61,264 bases of DNA from JBBRQP01 sp038226175 (GCA_038226175.1 JBBRQP010000010.1:1-61264), one strand, 5' to 3'. Positions 8,096 through 17,028 are shown, counted from the first letter of the stretch. Made by a program: numbers and translations. The notes: generated by a model not told the origin, from the letters alone.

Positions 8096-8131
8096 AAAAG
8101 TGGCGATACCTAATCCGTCACCGCTACTTTT
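8096..8131. terminator. Possible bidirectional terminator hairpin
   Basis: AAAAGTGGCG (8096-8105) and CGCTACTTTT (8122-8131) pair with one mismatch in the gap between the converging VOC and PmbA-like genes. The A- and T-rich outer arms give short T runs on both strands. The right arm lies within the last codons of the minus-strand gene (stop at 8110). Confidence 0.4.
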
Positions 8132-9390
8132 GGCAACAGCAGATGAGGCGTATATAAATCACCTTGCCAACTCGCCTCTTGACTCAAGATCAGCTCTGAT
8201 TGCAATAGAGGATAACAATTCCCGGCAATCATCGTATCTTTGACCCTTCCGACTATTTCGCCGCGTTTGACCCAGTAGCCTAACTCGACATTGACCGAAA
8301 AGTCTCCGCTCAGTCCTGCACTATTACCCATCACTTGGTCTACGATCAAGCCTTCTTCTAAAGACTGCACCATTTCCATAAAGGTTGTCGTTCCTGTAGG
8401 CAGCAACATATTGATTAATCCGGGACTTGCAAAACTGCCCAAACTGCCCCTAAAGCCATTACCGGTTGGAGTAATGCCTAGGGCTTTAGCGGTATTCAAG
8501 TCCGCATAAAACATTTGTAGTGCGCCCGCTTGGACAAATGTCACCGCTTGGGTGGGCGTGCCCTCATCATCAAAGGGCAACGCTCCCATCCCAATTGTTG
8601 GGTCTTGGCGCAGGGTCAGCGTGGGGTGTAAAACCATTTCCCCTAGAGATTGCGACCAAGGAGAAGCCTTTTGGCTAACCAAGCGTCCGCTCAGAGCACT
8701 AAAGACTGGCTCAAAGAGCAACGATACAGCGCGGTCTGTAAATAAAACGGGAAAAGTCCCGGTACGCGCTAGGGCGGTTTCTTGAGCCCAGCGCACCCGC
8801 TCTAGACAACGGCTGACAATACCCGCTTGATCTAGTGGTTCCTCACGTACAGTCTGTCCATCGTAGACCTGCAAAAAATCATCACCCCGAATCCACTCTA
8901 AAACCAGCGATGCACTGCGCGAACTCGTTTGGTAACGACAATCTAGTCCCTCAGAGTTAACCAGCCAGACCTCACTGACATTCTGGCTCACGCCCGCATG
9001 ACAGAGCAGTTGCGGAAAATCAGTACGGGTGGCTTGAATTAACGCTTCACCGATTTGGCGTAATTCCGTAGTAGTCAAGGGTAGCGCTATCATTTGCTGG
9101 TTAATCTGAGTATTGCGGTTACGCGGCACATCACGACTAGGCGCAACTTTGAGCGCGCGTAAGGCAGTCTCAACCAAGAGTTCTGGGTCTGGCTCACCAT
9201 GCATCACACTGACTCCGGCTTGGTCGCCTTGCCATACAGTTAGGGCGTAGCCTTCAGTAAGAGCGGACTCGAGTTGTTTAAGCCTATTGGCTTCAAAATT
9301 AACACTTTCTTCCTGACCGCGACTGACATAGACTTCAGCGGCTTGCGCTCCCATCTTTTGGGCTAGTTCTAGCAGGTATTGGGGTTCCAT
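8110..9390 (-). CDS. TldD/PmbA (TldE)-family protein
   Basis: A 426-residue protein of the TldD/TldE family. In E. coli these form a heterodimeric metalloprotease that trims peptides such as microcin B17 and helps degrade the antitoxin CcdA. The N-terminal domain has AAEVYVSRGQEESVNFEANR, and the C-terminal beta domain has LGSFASPGLINMLLPTG and VMGNSAGLSGDFSVNVELGY. I see no HEXXXH zinc motif, so it is the PmbA/TldE-like partner rather than the catalytic TldD. The start codon follows directly after the stop of the upstream ABC exporter gene (9391), so the two are co-transcribed. Confidence 0.85.
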   Translation of the reverse strand: MEPQYLLELAQKMGAQAAEVYVSRGQEESVNFEANRLKQLESALTEGYALTVWQGDQAGVSVMHGEPDPELLVETALRALKVAPSRDVPRNRNTQINQQMIALPLTTTELRQIGEALIQATRTDFPQLLCHAGVSQNVSEVWLVNSEGLDCRYQTSSRSASLVLEWIRGDDFLQVYDGQTVREEPLDQAGIVSRCLERVRWAQETALARTGTFPVLFTDRAVSLLFEPVFSALSGRLVSQKASPWSQSLGEMVLHPTLTLRQDPTIGMGALPFDDEGTPTQAVTFVQAGALQMFYADLNTAKALGITPTGNGFRGSLGSFASPGLINMLLPTGTTTFMEMVQSLEEGLIVDQVMGNSAGLSGDFSVNVELGYWVKRGEIVGRVKDTMIAGNCYPLLQSELILSQEASWQGDLYTPHLLLPKVAVTD

Positions 9391-11142
9391 TTATTCCTCG
9401 ACCAAACTGGTGACTGGCTGCATTTGTCGCGTGTAAAGCTGGGTATAGAGACCATTATTTTTGAGGAGGCTACTATGGGAGCCTTGTTCGACAATTTTGC
9501 CTTCATCCAAAACAAAAATCCGGTCAGCATCGCGAATGGTACTTAAGCGGTGAGCAATCACAAATACGGTGCGGCCCTTCATCAGTTTATTAAGAGCGTC
9601 TTGGACAAGCGCTTCGGACTCGGCATCTAGGGCTGAGGTTGCTTCATCTAAGATCAAAATTTTGGGATTAAGTAAAACAGCGCGCGCAATCGCAATGCGT
9701 TGGCGTTGACCACCTGATAAATTGGCACCTCGTTCACCGACGCGGGTCTCATATCCACTCGAAAATCCTAAAATAAAGGTGTGGGCATTGGCAATTTTAG
9801 CCGCCTGCTCGACCCCACTACGGGGAATATCAGCCCGTCCATAGGCAATATTTTCAGCAATAGTGCCAGAAAACAATACAGTCTCCTGAGGCACAATCCC
9901 AATTTGACGGCGCAAACTATCCAGCTTCACGGTTTTGATATCAATGCCATCAATCAGAATCCGCCCATCCTGAGGGTCCCAAAAGCGATTGAGTAAATTG
10001 ACCAAAGAGGACTTGCCCCCACCAGAGGGCCCGACTAAGGCAATCACCTCGCCGGAAGCGCCAAAAATATTGACTTGATTGAGGATAGGGCGTTCGGGAT
10101 GATAGCCAAAGCTAACATTTTGAATCTCAACATTACCTTGCACTGTGGGTAAGGCCAGGGCATCGGGGATTTCGGCAATCTGGGGTTGGACAGCAAGCAG
10201 CTCAAATAAACGATCTGCTGAAGACTCGACTTGGGTCAGCTCATTATAATTACTCGTAATCAAAATCACCGGGTCAATCAAAAGCCCAATGCCGGTCAGA
10301 AACGAGACAAATTGCTCCCCGGTCAAGTGTCCTGTGCTGATCTGCCAGCCGCCGATCCACCCGACCAACAACACGCCGAGCGCTTGCAGAAATCCGCCTA
10401 CGGGAAACTGAATGGCTTTAATTTGTTGTCCACGAAAATTAGCTGAACGGATCGCCTCAGACTTCTTTTTAAAGCGGTCAATTTCATACTGCTCTGCTGC
10501 AAAGCCCCGAATGACCCGAATGCCCCCGAAAATCTCGGTCAAGGTAGCTGACAAATCTGAAGATAAATCTTGGGTTTCTCTGGAGAAATCTCGTAATTTG
10601 GCACCAAAAACCGCCAGGGTTAGTCCGAGTAGGGGTGCAACCGTCAGTGTCAATAAGGTCAAAGCCCAGTTTAAATAAAATAACCAGCCCAACACCGCAA
10701 TAATCGTCAAAATACTGGGAATAAATTGTGCAAAGAATCTGCGCACGGCATCGGTCAAACGGTCAATATCTGTGGTGAGCATGTAGGATAAGTCGCCAGC
10801 TCGGGTATGCATAAAAAAAGCTAAGTCTAAAGTTTGAACATGGGCAAAAATATGGTTACGCAAATCCGTGATGGCCTGTAAAGAAGCCTTTGCCATGAGC
10901 GCGTCCTGACCGTACTGACAGGCACCGCGTACAATAAAAACAACCACAGTAATTGAAACTAATTCAGTGATGGCAGATAAATCACCTACGCCAATAAATT
11001 TGCTTAGTCGTCCTGCCAAAAAAGCTAAAGCCGGCATCGAAGCAATAAAACCTAACATACAAATAAAAGCAGAAGTCAGAATAGGCCGTTGAGGGGCAAT
11101 GAACGGCGCAAGCCGACGCAGATTAGAGTTAGGTTTGAGCAT
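9391..11142 (-). CDS. ABC exporter, fused membrane and ATPase domains (MsbA/MDR type)
   Basis: The 583-residue half-transporter has a six-helix membrane domain (about residues 15-310) and a C-terminal ATPase. The ATPase shows Walker A GPSGGGKSSL, signature NLSGGQRQRIAIARA, Walker B ILILDEATSALD and the H-loop VIAHRLSTI. It should homodimerise in the cytoplasmic membrane and export a lipid or hydrophobic compound; sequence alone does not tell MsbA-type lipid A flipping from drug export. It directly precedes the PmbA-like gene and follows a MlaF-like ABC gene at a short gap on the same strand. Confidence 0.88.
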   Translation of the reverse strand: MLKPNSNLRRLAPFIAPQRPILTSAFICMLGFIASMPALAFLAGRLSKFIGVGDLSAITELVSITVVVFIVRGACQYGQDALMAKASLQAITDLRNHIFAHVQTLDLAFFMHTRAGDLSYMLTTDIDRLTDAVRRFFAQFIPSILTIIAVLGWLFYLNWALTLLTLTVAPLLGLTLAVFGAKLRDFSRETQDLSSDLSATLTEIFGGIRVIRGFAAEQYEIDRFKKKSEAIRSANFRGQQIKAIQFPVGGFLQALGVLLVGWIGGWQISTGHLTGEQFVSFLTGIGLLIDPVILITSNYNELTQVESSADRLFELLAVQPQIAEIPDALALPTVQGNVEIQNVSFGYHPERPILNQVNIFGASGEVIALVGPSGGGKSSLVNLLNRFWDPQDGRILIDGIDIKTVKLDSLRRQIGIVPQETVLFSGTIAENIAYGRADIPRSGVEQAAKIANAHTFILGFSSGYETRVGERGANLSGGQRQRIAIARAVLLNPKILILDEATSALDAESEALVQDALNKLMKGRTVFVIAHRLSTIRDADRIFVLDEGKIVEQGSHSSLLKNNGLYTQLYTRQMQPVTSLVEE

Positions 11143-11179
11143 ATGGGTATTGTATCGGTTTCTGGGCTTGAGTTTTCGT

Positions 11180-11980
11180 CTAGCCGATTGGGCCTACGAC
11201 CTGACCCGAAAAAAATTGGCGCACATAAGGATTTTCCTCGTGATCAATATCGGCAACCTTGCCCTGCCAGCGAATTTGACCCTGATAAAACATCACAACC
11301 CGATCCGCTGTCCGCCGAATCGTGCTCTCTTGGTGGGTGACGACGATATAGGCATGGGTATTACCGCCTTTATGTAAGTCCCGAATCAAGTCTTCAATCA
11401 CGGTTGAGGCAATCGGGTCTAGTCCTGCGGTAGGTTCATCGTAGAGCAATACCTGAATACGGTTTTCGTGTAAGGCCGGATCGCCGATGATGGCGCGAGC
11501 AAAACTAACCCGTTTACGCATCCCGCCTGATAACGAAGCTGGATAGAGGTCTTCAATATCCTTGAGACCGACCCGTGATAACGTGTAGCGCACAATTTCG
11601 CGAATTTTTGCAGCAGATAAATGGGTTTTTTCATGCAGCAGAAAGCCGACATTTTCTTCGACGGTCAGCGAATCAAAGAGCGCAGCTTGCTGAAAAACCA
11701 TCCCAACCCGCACACTAAATTCTGAGTTAGTAGCTTCTATCTCGTGAATGGGTTGACCACCGATCAGTACGGTACCGCTATCAGGAGCGAGCAGGCCACA
11801 GAGCAAACGTAAGATCGTTGATTTACCAGTCCCCGAAGGGCCAACAATCGCGACAGCTTCCCTATCATAAAGCTCAAAATTTACGTTATCGAGAATAACT
11901 TTATCGCCAAAGCGTTTCGACACATTGACTAACTGAAGTAAAGATTTTTGGGATGCAGCTACGCTTGTCAAACCCGTCAT
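11180..11980 (-). CDS. MlaF/TGD3-like ABC transporter ATP-binding protein
   Basis: A 266-residue ATPase with Walker A GPSGTGKSTILRLL, signature SLSGGMRKRVSFARAI, Walker B VLLYDEPTAGLDPIAS and the switch His in VVTHQEST. The GGMRKR signature is characteristic of MlaF and plant TGD3, ATPases of the Mla lipid-transport system between outer and inner membranes. The permease and MCE-domain partners are not adjacent, as is usual in cyanobacteria. It lies 37 bases upstream of the fused exporter gene on the same strand. Confidence 0.82.
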   Translation of the reverse strand: MTGLTSVAASQKSLLQLVNVSKRFGDKVILDNVNFELYDREAVAIVGPSGTGKSTILRLLCGLLAPDSGTVLIGGQPIHEIEATNSEFSVRVGMVFQQAALFDSLTVEENVGFLLHEKTHLSAAKIREIVRYTLSRVGLKDIEDLYPASLSGGMRKRVSFARAIIGDPALHENRIQVLLYDEPTAGLDPIASTVIEDLIRDLHKGGNTHAYIVVTHQESTIRRTADRVVMFYQGQIRWQGKVADIDHEENPYVRQFFSGQVVGPIG

Positions 11981-12032
11981 TAGTCCTCGCAGTAAACTTT
12001 GCCTACTGTAACAAATGCTCTGAGAATTTATG

Positions 12033-12063
12033 AAAAAACCTCAGTAGTTAGACACCACTGAGG
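12033..12063 (-). terminator. Intrinsic terminator of the RNA-binding protein gene
   Basis: On the minus strand CCTCAGT (12057-12063) pairs with ACTGAGG (12039-12045) around an 11-base loop and is followed immediately by TTTTTTC (12032-12038). It is a classical Rho-independent terminator about 80 bases after the stop of the RRM gene and before mlaF. Confidence 0.8.
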
Positions 12064-12145
12064 AAATATTTTGTAAGATTTTCTCCGCTATCATACCCAA
12101 TAAAATTGAGAGAGTAGAGAGATATAGCTTTAGCTTAGACTGAGC

Positions 12146-12502
12146 TTAGTAACGTCCGCCGCCGCCGCCGCCATCATCACGTCGTCCACCACCGCCGCCG
12201 CCGCCATAGCCACCTTCACGCCGTCCACCACCACCGCCGCCGCCACCAGGGCCACCTTGAGGCTTAGGTTGGGCTTTGTTGACGCGTAGGTCGCGACCTA
12301 GCCATTCTGCTCCGTCAAGAGCTTCGATAGCTGCTTGCTCTTCGGCTTCTGAAGAAAGTTCTACAAAGGCAAAACCACGCATCCGGCCTGTTTCGCGGTC
12401 GGTGGGCAGTTTTACTGATTTGACAGTGCCGTATTCTGCAAAAACATCAATGATGTCTTGCTCAGTGGCTTTGAAAGACAGATTACCAACATAAATCGCC
12501 AT
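12146..12502 (-). CDS. Glycine-rich RNA-binding protein (single RRM)
   Basis: This 118-residue protein has one RNA recognition motif at residues 1-80, with RNP2 IYVGNLSF and RNP1 RGFAFVEL. It is followed by a tail of glycine blocks broken by Arg, Asp and Tyr (ending GGGGGGRY). This is the cyanobacterial Rbp family, RNA chaperones often induced by cold and linked to mRNA targeting and fatty-acid desaturation. The tail is encoded by a GGN-rich repeat (about 12150-12255) prone to slippage. A long untranslated leader upstream (to about 12650) and a terminator downstream suggest a monocistronic, post-transcriptionally regulated gene. Confidence 0.92.
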   Translation of the reverse strand: MAIYVGNLSFKATEQDIIDVFAEYGTVKSVKLPTDRETGRMRGFAFVELSSEAEEQAAIEALDGAEWLGRDLRVNKAQPKPQGGPGGGGGGGGRREGGYGGGGGGGRRDDGGGGGGRY

Positions 12503-12652
12503 GATTGCTCCGAATCGCTGTAACGAGGTGTTGTCCCTAACCCGGAGAATTGAAGCGAATGCCTATTCTGAACCGAGTAACTAAAAGGACTAAGTTATCC
12601 CACTCTTAGGAAGAGCGTGATGCCCCAAGTATAAACGAGTTTGCCCTAGATG

Positions 12653-12862
12653 TTAAGTAAACTGACGGAGATTTTTTGTTTTCTGTTCCTCAAGGACGTG
12701 CTCTAGGGGAATAAACTCCTCTGCGGGCAAAAGAACGGGAGAATTAAACAGAAGTTTGAGGCTCTGGGTCTCATGGTTATAGACAAAGCCAAGTGGTTTA
12801 ACCGCGTGTTGGTTCTCGCAGTAGGTCTGATAAATTTGGAGAGCCTGCTGGAGCACCGACAT
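12653..12862 (-). CDS. Small hypothetical protein in the pdh operon
   Basis: A 69-residue soluble protein starting MSVLQQALQIYQTYCENQHA, whose ATG lies two bases after the pdhB stop codon, so it is almost certainly translated with pdhB. It contains a predicted helix followed by a beta-like stretch (SLKLLFNSPVLLPAEEFIPL) and an Arg/Lys-rich end. I recognise no domain. Its position suggests a small accessory or regulatory partner of pyruvate dehydrogenase, but that is only inference. Confidence 0.65.
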   Translation of the reverse strand: MSVLQQALQIYQTYCENQHAVKPLGFVYNHETQSLKLLFNSPVLLPAEEFIPLEHVLEEQKTKNLRQFT

Positions 12863-12864
12863 GG

Positions 12865-13842
12865 CTAATCCACAAGTGATTTCACGGCTTGGATAATATC
12901 TGCGACCTGCGGGATGGTCGCTGCTTCCATGCGTCCATTATAGGGAGTAGGAATATCCTTAGAGGCGAGTCTGACCATGGGTGCATCAAGTTGGTCAAAG
13001 AAATGTTCGTTGACTAAGGCCATGATTTCACTACCAATGCCAGCGGTCTTATAATCTTCCTCAACAATCAAGAGACGATGGGTTTTACAAACCGAGGCTC
13101 CAATCATTTCTAGGTCAAGGGGCTTCAAAGTTCTCAGATCAATTAACTCTGGGTCATAGCCTTCTTCTTCCAGGGTTTTCATCGCTTGGAGGCAGTGATG
13201 AACTTGGCGTGAATAGGTCAAGATCGTGACATCGGTACCTTCACGGAGCAAATTAGCTTTCCCAATGGGAATCACGAGGTCTTCGGTGTCTTCGATCTCT
13301 TCTTTGAGGTTGTACAGCAGCACATGTTCAAAAAATAGGACTGTGTTGTTATCGCGGATCGCAGCTTTGAGTAAGCCCTTAGCATCACGGGGCGTCGCTG
13401 GCGCGATAATTTTGAGCCCCGGTACCGCATAGAAGTAAGCTTCTAAACGCTGGGAATGCTCAGCGCCCAATTGTTTACCCACACCACCCGGCCCGCGTAC
13501 GACCATCGGGACGGTGAATTGACCCCCTGAGGTGTAGCGCACCATGCCGCCATTATTGGCAATCTGCGAGAAGGCCAGCAGCAAAAAGCCCATGTTCATG
13601 CCTTCGATGATTGGGCGCACTCCCGTCATTGCCATGCCTACGGCCATCCCTGCGAAGCTGTTTTCGGCAATCGGGGTATCGAGTACGCGCCATTCACCAA
13701 ATTCTTCGTATAAGCCTTTCGTGACTTTGTAGGAGCCGCCGTATTGACCAACATCTTCGCCGAGCACCATCACGGCCGAATCACGGGTCATTTCTTCATG
13801 AATTGCATCATGCAATGCTTCAAAGTAGTACTTCACAGCCAT
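12865..13842 (-). CDS. pdhB: Pyruvate dehydrogenase E1 component, beta subunit
   Basis: This 325-residue subunit forms the alpha2beta2 E1 enzyme with PdhA and decarboxylates pyruvate onto the lipoyl arm of E2. The pyrimidine-binding transketolase domain begins at the N-terminus (LGEDVGQYGGSYKVTKGLYE), with PIAENSFAGMAVGMAMTGVR supplying the thiamin-contacting Glu region. The C-terminal transketolase domain contains LIDLRTLKPLDLEMI and LLIVEEDYKTAGIGSEI. Length and motifs are normal. It lies 96 bases downstream of pdhA, separated by a strong hairpin. Confidence 0.95.
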   Translation of the reverse strand: MAVKYYFEALHDAIHEEMTRDSAVMVLGEDVGQYGGSYKVTKGLYEEFGEWRVLDTPIAENSFAGMAVGMAMTGVRPIIEGMNMGFLLLAFSQIANNGGMVRYTSGGQFTVPMVVRGPGGVGKQLGAEHSQRLEAYFYAVPGLKIIAPATPRDAKGLLKAAIRDNNTVLFFEHVLLYNLKEEIEDTEDLVIPIGKANLLREGTDVTILTYSRQVHHCLQAMKTLEEEGYDPELIDLRTLKPLDLEMIGASVCKTHRLLIVEEDYKTAGIGSEIMALVNEHFFDQLDAPMVRLASKDIPTPYNGRMEAATIPQVADIIQAVKSLVD

Positions 13843-13882
13843 GGGAGTGTGCTCGCTAATAGGGTGGTTTTGGTATAGCTCT

Positions 13883-13931
13883 TAGACTAAGACAACTTTG
13901 ACAAGCCGCTTAGCTGTGGTTGCTTAGTCTA
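13883..13931 (-). promoter_or_regulatory. Strong intercistronic hairpin between pdhA and pdhB
   Basis: TAGACTAAGaCAAC (13883-13896) and GTTGCTTAGTCTA (13919-13931) pair over 13 base pairs with one bulged base (A13892), leaving a 22-base loop. On the transcribed minus strand there is no T tract after the stem, so it is not a classical terminator. It starts 8 bases after the pdhA stop codon. A role in mRNA stability, processing or partial attenuation is inferred. Confidence 0.6.
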
Positions 13932-13938
13932 GGCAAAT

Positions 13939-14940
13939 TTACTCGTCTTCAGCATGAACAAAACGGTAAATTTCATCGACTGGTGGTTCGGGTGAGTCAT
14001 CAGCAAATTGAACCGCATCATCCACCACCGCCTGAATTTCTTCGTCAATGGCTTTGAGTTCTTCGGCAGTGGCTAATTTATACTCCAGCAAATAACGGCT
14101 GAGTTGTTTGATCGGGTCTTGCTTGCGCCAGAATTCTTTTTCTGCCGGATCGCGCAACTCGTCAGGATCTGCTAGAGAGTGTCCCCGGAAGCGATAGGTA
14201 TTGCACTCGAGTAAGGTAGGCCCTTCCCCTTTGCGCGCCCGTTCAATGGCTTGTTTAGCGGCACGGCGCACAGCTAAGACATCCATACCATCGACTTGAT
14301 AACCAGGAATATCGAAGGCTAAGGCTTTTTTGTAAATATCAGTCACCGATGAGGCGCGCGCGTGCTGCATCCCAATCGACCAGAGGTTATTTTCAACCAC
14401 ATAAATGATCGGTAAATTCCAGAGCGCTGCCATATTAAGGCTCTCAAAAAATGCGCCGTTATTGGTTGCACCATCGCCAAAAAAGTTGACGCTGACTTGA
14501 TCCGTACCGTGATATTTGGCACTGTAGGCGGCTCCTGTGGCAATGGGAATGCCCTCGGACACGAAAGCATAGCCACCCAAGAAATTATGTGCGGCTGAAA
14601 ACAGGTGCATCGAGCCACCACGTCCGCGCGAACAACCTGTGGCCTTACCAAATAACTCTGCCATCACCGCGCGTGCAGGAACGCCTTTACTCAGAGCATG
14701 AACATGGTCGCGGTAGGTGCTGCAACTGTAATCATCGGGACGCAATAGGGTACTGAGTCCTGTCGCTACAGCCTCTTGACCGTTATAGAGATGGACAAAG
14801 CCAAACATACGTCCGCGATAATACATCTGGGCACACATGTCTTCAAAGGTGCGACCAAGTACCATATCGCGGTACAGCACGAAGCCTTCTTCACGGGTTA
14901 TTTCGGCGGTTTTGACCGGGGCATGTAGTTCTTGAACCAT
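13939..14940 (-). CDS. pdhA: Pyruvate dehydrogenase E1 component, alpha subunit
   Basis: The chosen ATG at 14940 follows GAGGGAG and gives 333 residues starting MVQELHAPVK; an ATG at 14958 would add six. PdhA carries the thiamin diphosphate site. The binding motif is seen as GDGATNNGAFFESL and, some 25 residues on, VENN. Another conserved block, FRGHSLADPDELRDPAEK, contains the loop that cyanobacteria lack kinase control of. A perfect palindrome lies 70-93 bases upstream, and pdhB follows downstream. Confidence 0.95.
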   Translation of the reverse strand: MVQELHAPVKTAEITREEGFVLYRDMVLGRTFEDMCAQMYYRGRMFGFVHLYNGQEAVATGLSTLLRPDDYSCSTYRDHVHALSKGVPARAVMAELFGKATGCSRGRGGSMHLFSAAHNFLGGYAFVSEGIPIATGAAYSAKYHGTDQVSVNFFGDGATNNGAFFESLNMAALWNLPIIYVVENNLWSIGMQHARASSVTDIYKKALAFDIPGYQVDGMDVLAVRRAAKQAIERARKGEGPTLLECNTYRFRGHSLADPDELRDPAEKEFWRKQDPIKQLSRYLLEYKLATAEELKAIDEEIQAVVDDAVQFADDSPEPPVDEIYRFVHAEDE

Positions 14941-15009
14941 GAAGGCTCCCTCTAGCATGGATACAGGCGATTCATTAAGAATAGTAGCAGTCCCCTTACA
15001 AAAAAAATG

Positions 15010-15033
15010 TTAGTAAATGAACGTATTTACTAA
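15010..15033. promoter_or_regulatory. Perfect palindrome upstream of pdhA, likely operator
   Basis: TTAGTAAAT (15010-15018) and ATTTACTAA (15025-15033) form a perfect 9-base inverted repeat with a 6-base centre (GAACGT). A further half-site AGTAAAT follows at 15038-15044. It lies 70-93 bases before the pdhA start and about 136 bases before der, so it could control either gene. No U-tract and a short centre argue for protein binding rather than termination. The regulator is unknown. Confidence 0.5.
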
Positions 15034-15168
15034 AATCAGTAAATTCCTGCCCTACAAGTGGGTGCAAAACACGCAGTCGGTCTTGTGAGGGCTGCCACAC
15101 GTCTACTTAAAAGTTAACTTTAGGTACATGTCATGTCATAATAGAAGGTCTGCTCAAAATAATTTGCC

Positions 15169-16575
15169 ATGTCCCAACCTGTACTCGCCATTATTGGTCG
15201 CCCGAATGTGGGCAAATCTACCCTACTCAATCGGTTTTGCGGAGGACGGCAAGCTATCGTAGCCGATGAGTCTGGGGTAACTCGCGACCGGTTATACCGT
15301 GAAGCTGAGTGGGCAGGACAGCGATTTTGGGTAGTAGACACTGGTGGCGTGGTATTTGAAGATGACCAGCCCTATCTAGCCTTGATTCGCGAACAGGTAG
15401 ATCAAGCGATTCTTGAAGCCCAAGTGGCGGTCTTGTTAGTCGATGGCCGCACGGGCATCATGGCGGCAGATGAAGAATTGGCAACTTGGTTACGTGGTCA
15501 AAAAATTAAAGTTGTTTTGGCAGTTAATAAACTAGAAGAACCTTCTACAGCACTCTCTTTAGCTGCTGACTTTTGGGCCTTGGGCTTAGGTGAGCCCTAC
15601 GCTGTTTCAGCCATGCATGGTTCAGGAACCGGAGATTTATTAGATGCCGTGACCGCGCATTTCCCGCCGCGCCCCACCGAGTCTGCCGAAGAAGACTACC
15701 CTTCCATTGCTCTAGTCGGACGCCCTAATGTCGGTAAATCAAGTTTGCTCAATCGCCTCGTCGGACAAAAACGTACGATTGTCGCTCCCGAAGCTGGCAC
15801 AACCCGCGACGCTATCGATACCTTAGTCACCTGGGAAAGTAAAACCTATCGCTTTGTTGATACCGCTGGGATTCGTAAACGTTCACGCGTCGATTATGGC
15901 GTAGAAGCCTTTGGCGTTGTCCGTTCCTTACAAGCCCTGCGCCGTGCTGATGTCGTGTTATTGCTGGTCGATGCCCTCGAAGGCCTAAACGAACAAGAGC
16001 TGCGTTTAGCTCAAAAAATCAAAGATGAAGGGCGTGCCTGTATTTTGGTGATCAACAAGTGGGACTCAATTGAAAAAGATTCTTATACGTTGGTTGAATA
16101 CACCGATCAAGTCCGCAAGACGCTTTACGAACTAGAGTGGGCGCCTTTAGTATTTATCAGTGCCCTGACCGGGCAAAGAATCAGTAAGCTGTATCCGCTA
16201 ATTGATGAAGCGATTACCCAACATCGCCGGCGTGTTACAACTTCGGTCATTAACGAAGTATTAGGTGAAGCTCTGCTGCGGCACTCACCTCCGGCTAGTC
16301 GTCAAGGTAAACAGGGTCGGCTTTATTATGGCACCCAAGTCAGTGTGCGCCCGCCAACCTTTTGTCTGTTTGTTAACGACCCCAAATTATTTAAAGATAA
16401 TTATCGTAAATATCTCGAAGTTCGTCTGCGCGAAGCTCTTGGCTTTACAGCCACGCCAATTCGTCTATTGTGGCGTGGCAAAACCGAGCGCGAAATTGAA
16501 CGTCAAGGTCGTCAGCAAACTCGTCTCAAAAAGCCCAGTTATTCTGATCAAAAAACTAAGTTATTGCCCGAGTAG
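15169..16575 (+). CDS. der: Ribosome biogenesis GTPase Der (EngA)
   Basis: A 468-residue protein with two tandem GTPase domains and a C-terminal KH-like domain, needed for 50S subunit assembly. Domain 1 has GRPNVGKSTLLNRF (residues 8-21), DTGG and a G4 motif NKLE in place of NKxD, a substitution I also recall in other cyanobacteria. Domain 2 has GRPNVGKSSLLNRL, DTAGIRKR and NKWD. The KH-like part includes SPPASRQGKQGRLYYGTQVS. The C-terminus is Lys/Arg-rich and its last codons overlap the convergent peroxidase gene by 15 bases. Confidence 0.96.
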   Translation: MSQPVLAIIGRPNVGKSTLLNRFCGGRQAIVADESGVTRDRLYREAEWAGQRFWVVDTGGVVFEDDQPYLALIREQVDQAILEAQVAVLLVDGRTGIMAADEELATWLRGQKIKVVLAVNKLEEPSTALSLAADFWALGLGEPYAVSAMHGSGTGDLLDAVTAHFPPRPTESAEEDYPSIALVGRPNVGKSSLLNRLVGQKRTIVAPEAGTTRDAIDTLVTWESKTYRFVDTAGIRKRSRVDYGVEAFGVVRSLQALRRADVVLLLVDALEGLNEQELRLAQKIKDEGRACILVINKWDSIEKDSYTLVEYTDQVRKTLYELEWAPLVFISALTGQRISKLYPLIDEAITQHRRRVTTSVINEVLGEALLRHSPPASRQGKQGRLYYGTQVSVRPPTFCLFVNDPKLFKDNYRKYLEVRLREALGFTATPIRLLWRGKTEREIERQGRQQTRLKKPSYSDQKTKLLPE

Positions 16576-17028
16576 CATCTCAATGGCCTGGCGCACCTGT
16601 GGGGTATCGGGACTGACTGATGAAGGAAAAGATTTGATGACTTCGCCTTTTTTGTTGGTTAAGAATTTATGAAAATTCCATTGCACATCGCCAGCGCCGA
16701 GAAATTGGTAAAGCCCGGAGGCATCTTTGCCTTTGATTTTTACCTTGGCAAATAGCGGAAAATCAACCGCATAGCGGGTTGTACAAAAGGTCTGGATCTC
16801 GGCTTCACTACCGGGTTCTTGAGAGCCAAAATCATTACACGGAAATCCCAGCACGACTAAGCCTGCATCTTTGTAATCCATGTATAGTTGCTCGAGTCCT
16901 GTGTAGTGCGATGTATAGCCGCAGTAAGAGGCAACATTGACGACCAAACAGACTTTGTCTTGATATTGACTGAGCGCGATTGGTTGACCCGTAATATCGT
17001 TGACCGTGAAATCGAATAGTGAATGCAT
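16561..17028 (-). CDS. Glutathione peroxidase-like thiol peroxidase
   Basis: A 155-residue GPx-family protein that reduces lipid or hydrogen peroxides. The peroxidatic residue is Cys36 in NVASYCGYT, replacing the selenocysteine of animal enzymes. The Gln-equivalent region and the block GFPCNDFGSQEPG are present, and the conserved Trp is in VQWNFHKFL. Cyanobacterial members generally use NADPH or thioredoxin rather than glutathione. It lies 36 bases downstream of ftsW on the same strand, and its 3' end overlaps der by 15 bases in convergent orientation. Confidence 0.92.
   Translation of the reverse strand: MHSLFDFTVNDITGQPIALSQYQDKVCLVVNVASYCGYTSHYTGLEQLYMDYKDAGLVVLGFPCNDFGSQEPGSEAEIQTFCTTRYAVDFPLFAKVKIKGKDASGLYQFLGAGDVQWNFHKFLTNKKGEVIKSFPSSVSPDTPQVRQAIEMLLGQ

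Noticed and set aside
12150..12255. GGN/CCN triplet repeat as a possible CRISPR or satellite
   Set aside because: It encodes the glycine-rich tail of the RNA-binding protein and has no spacers.
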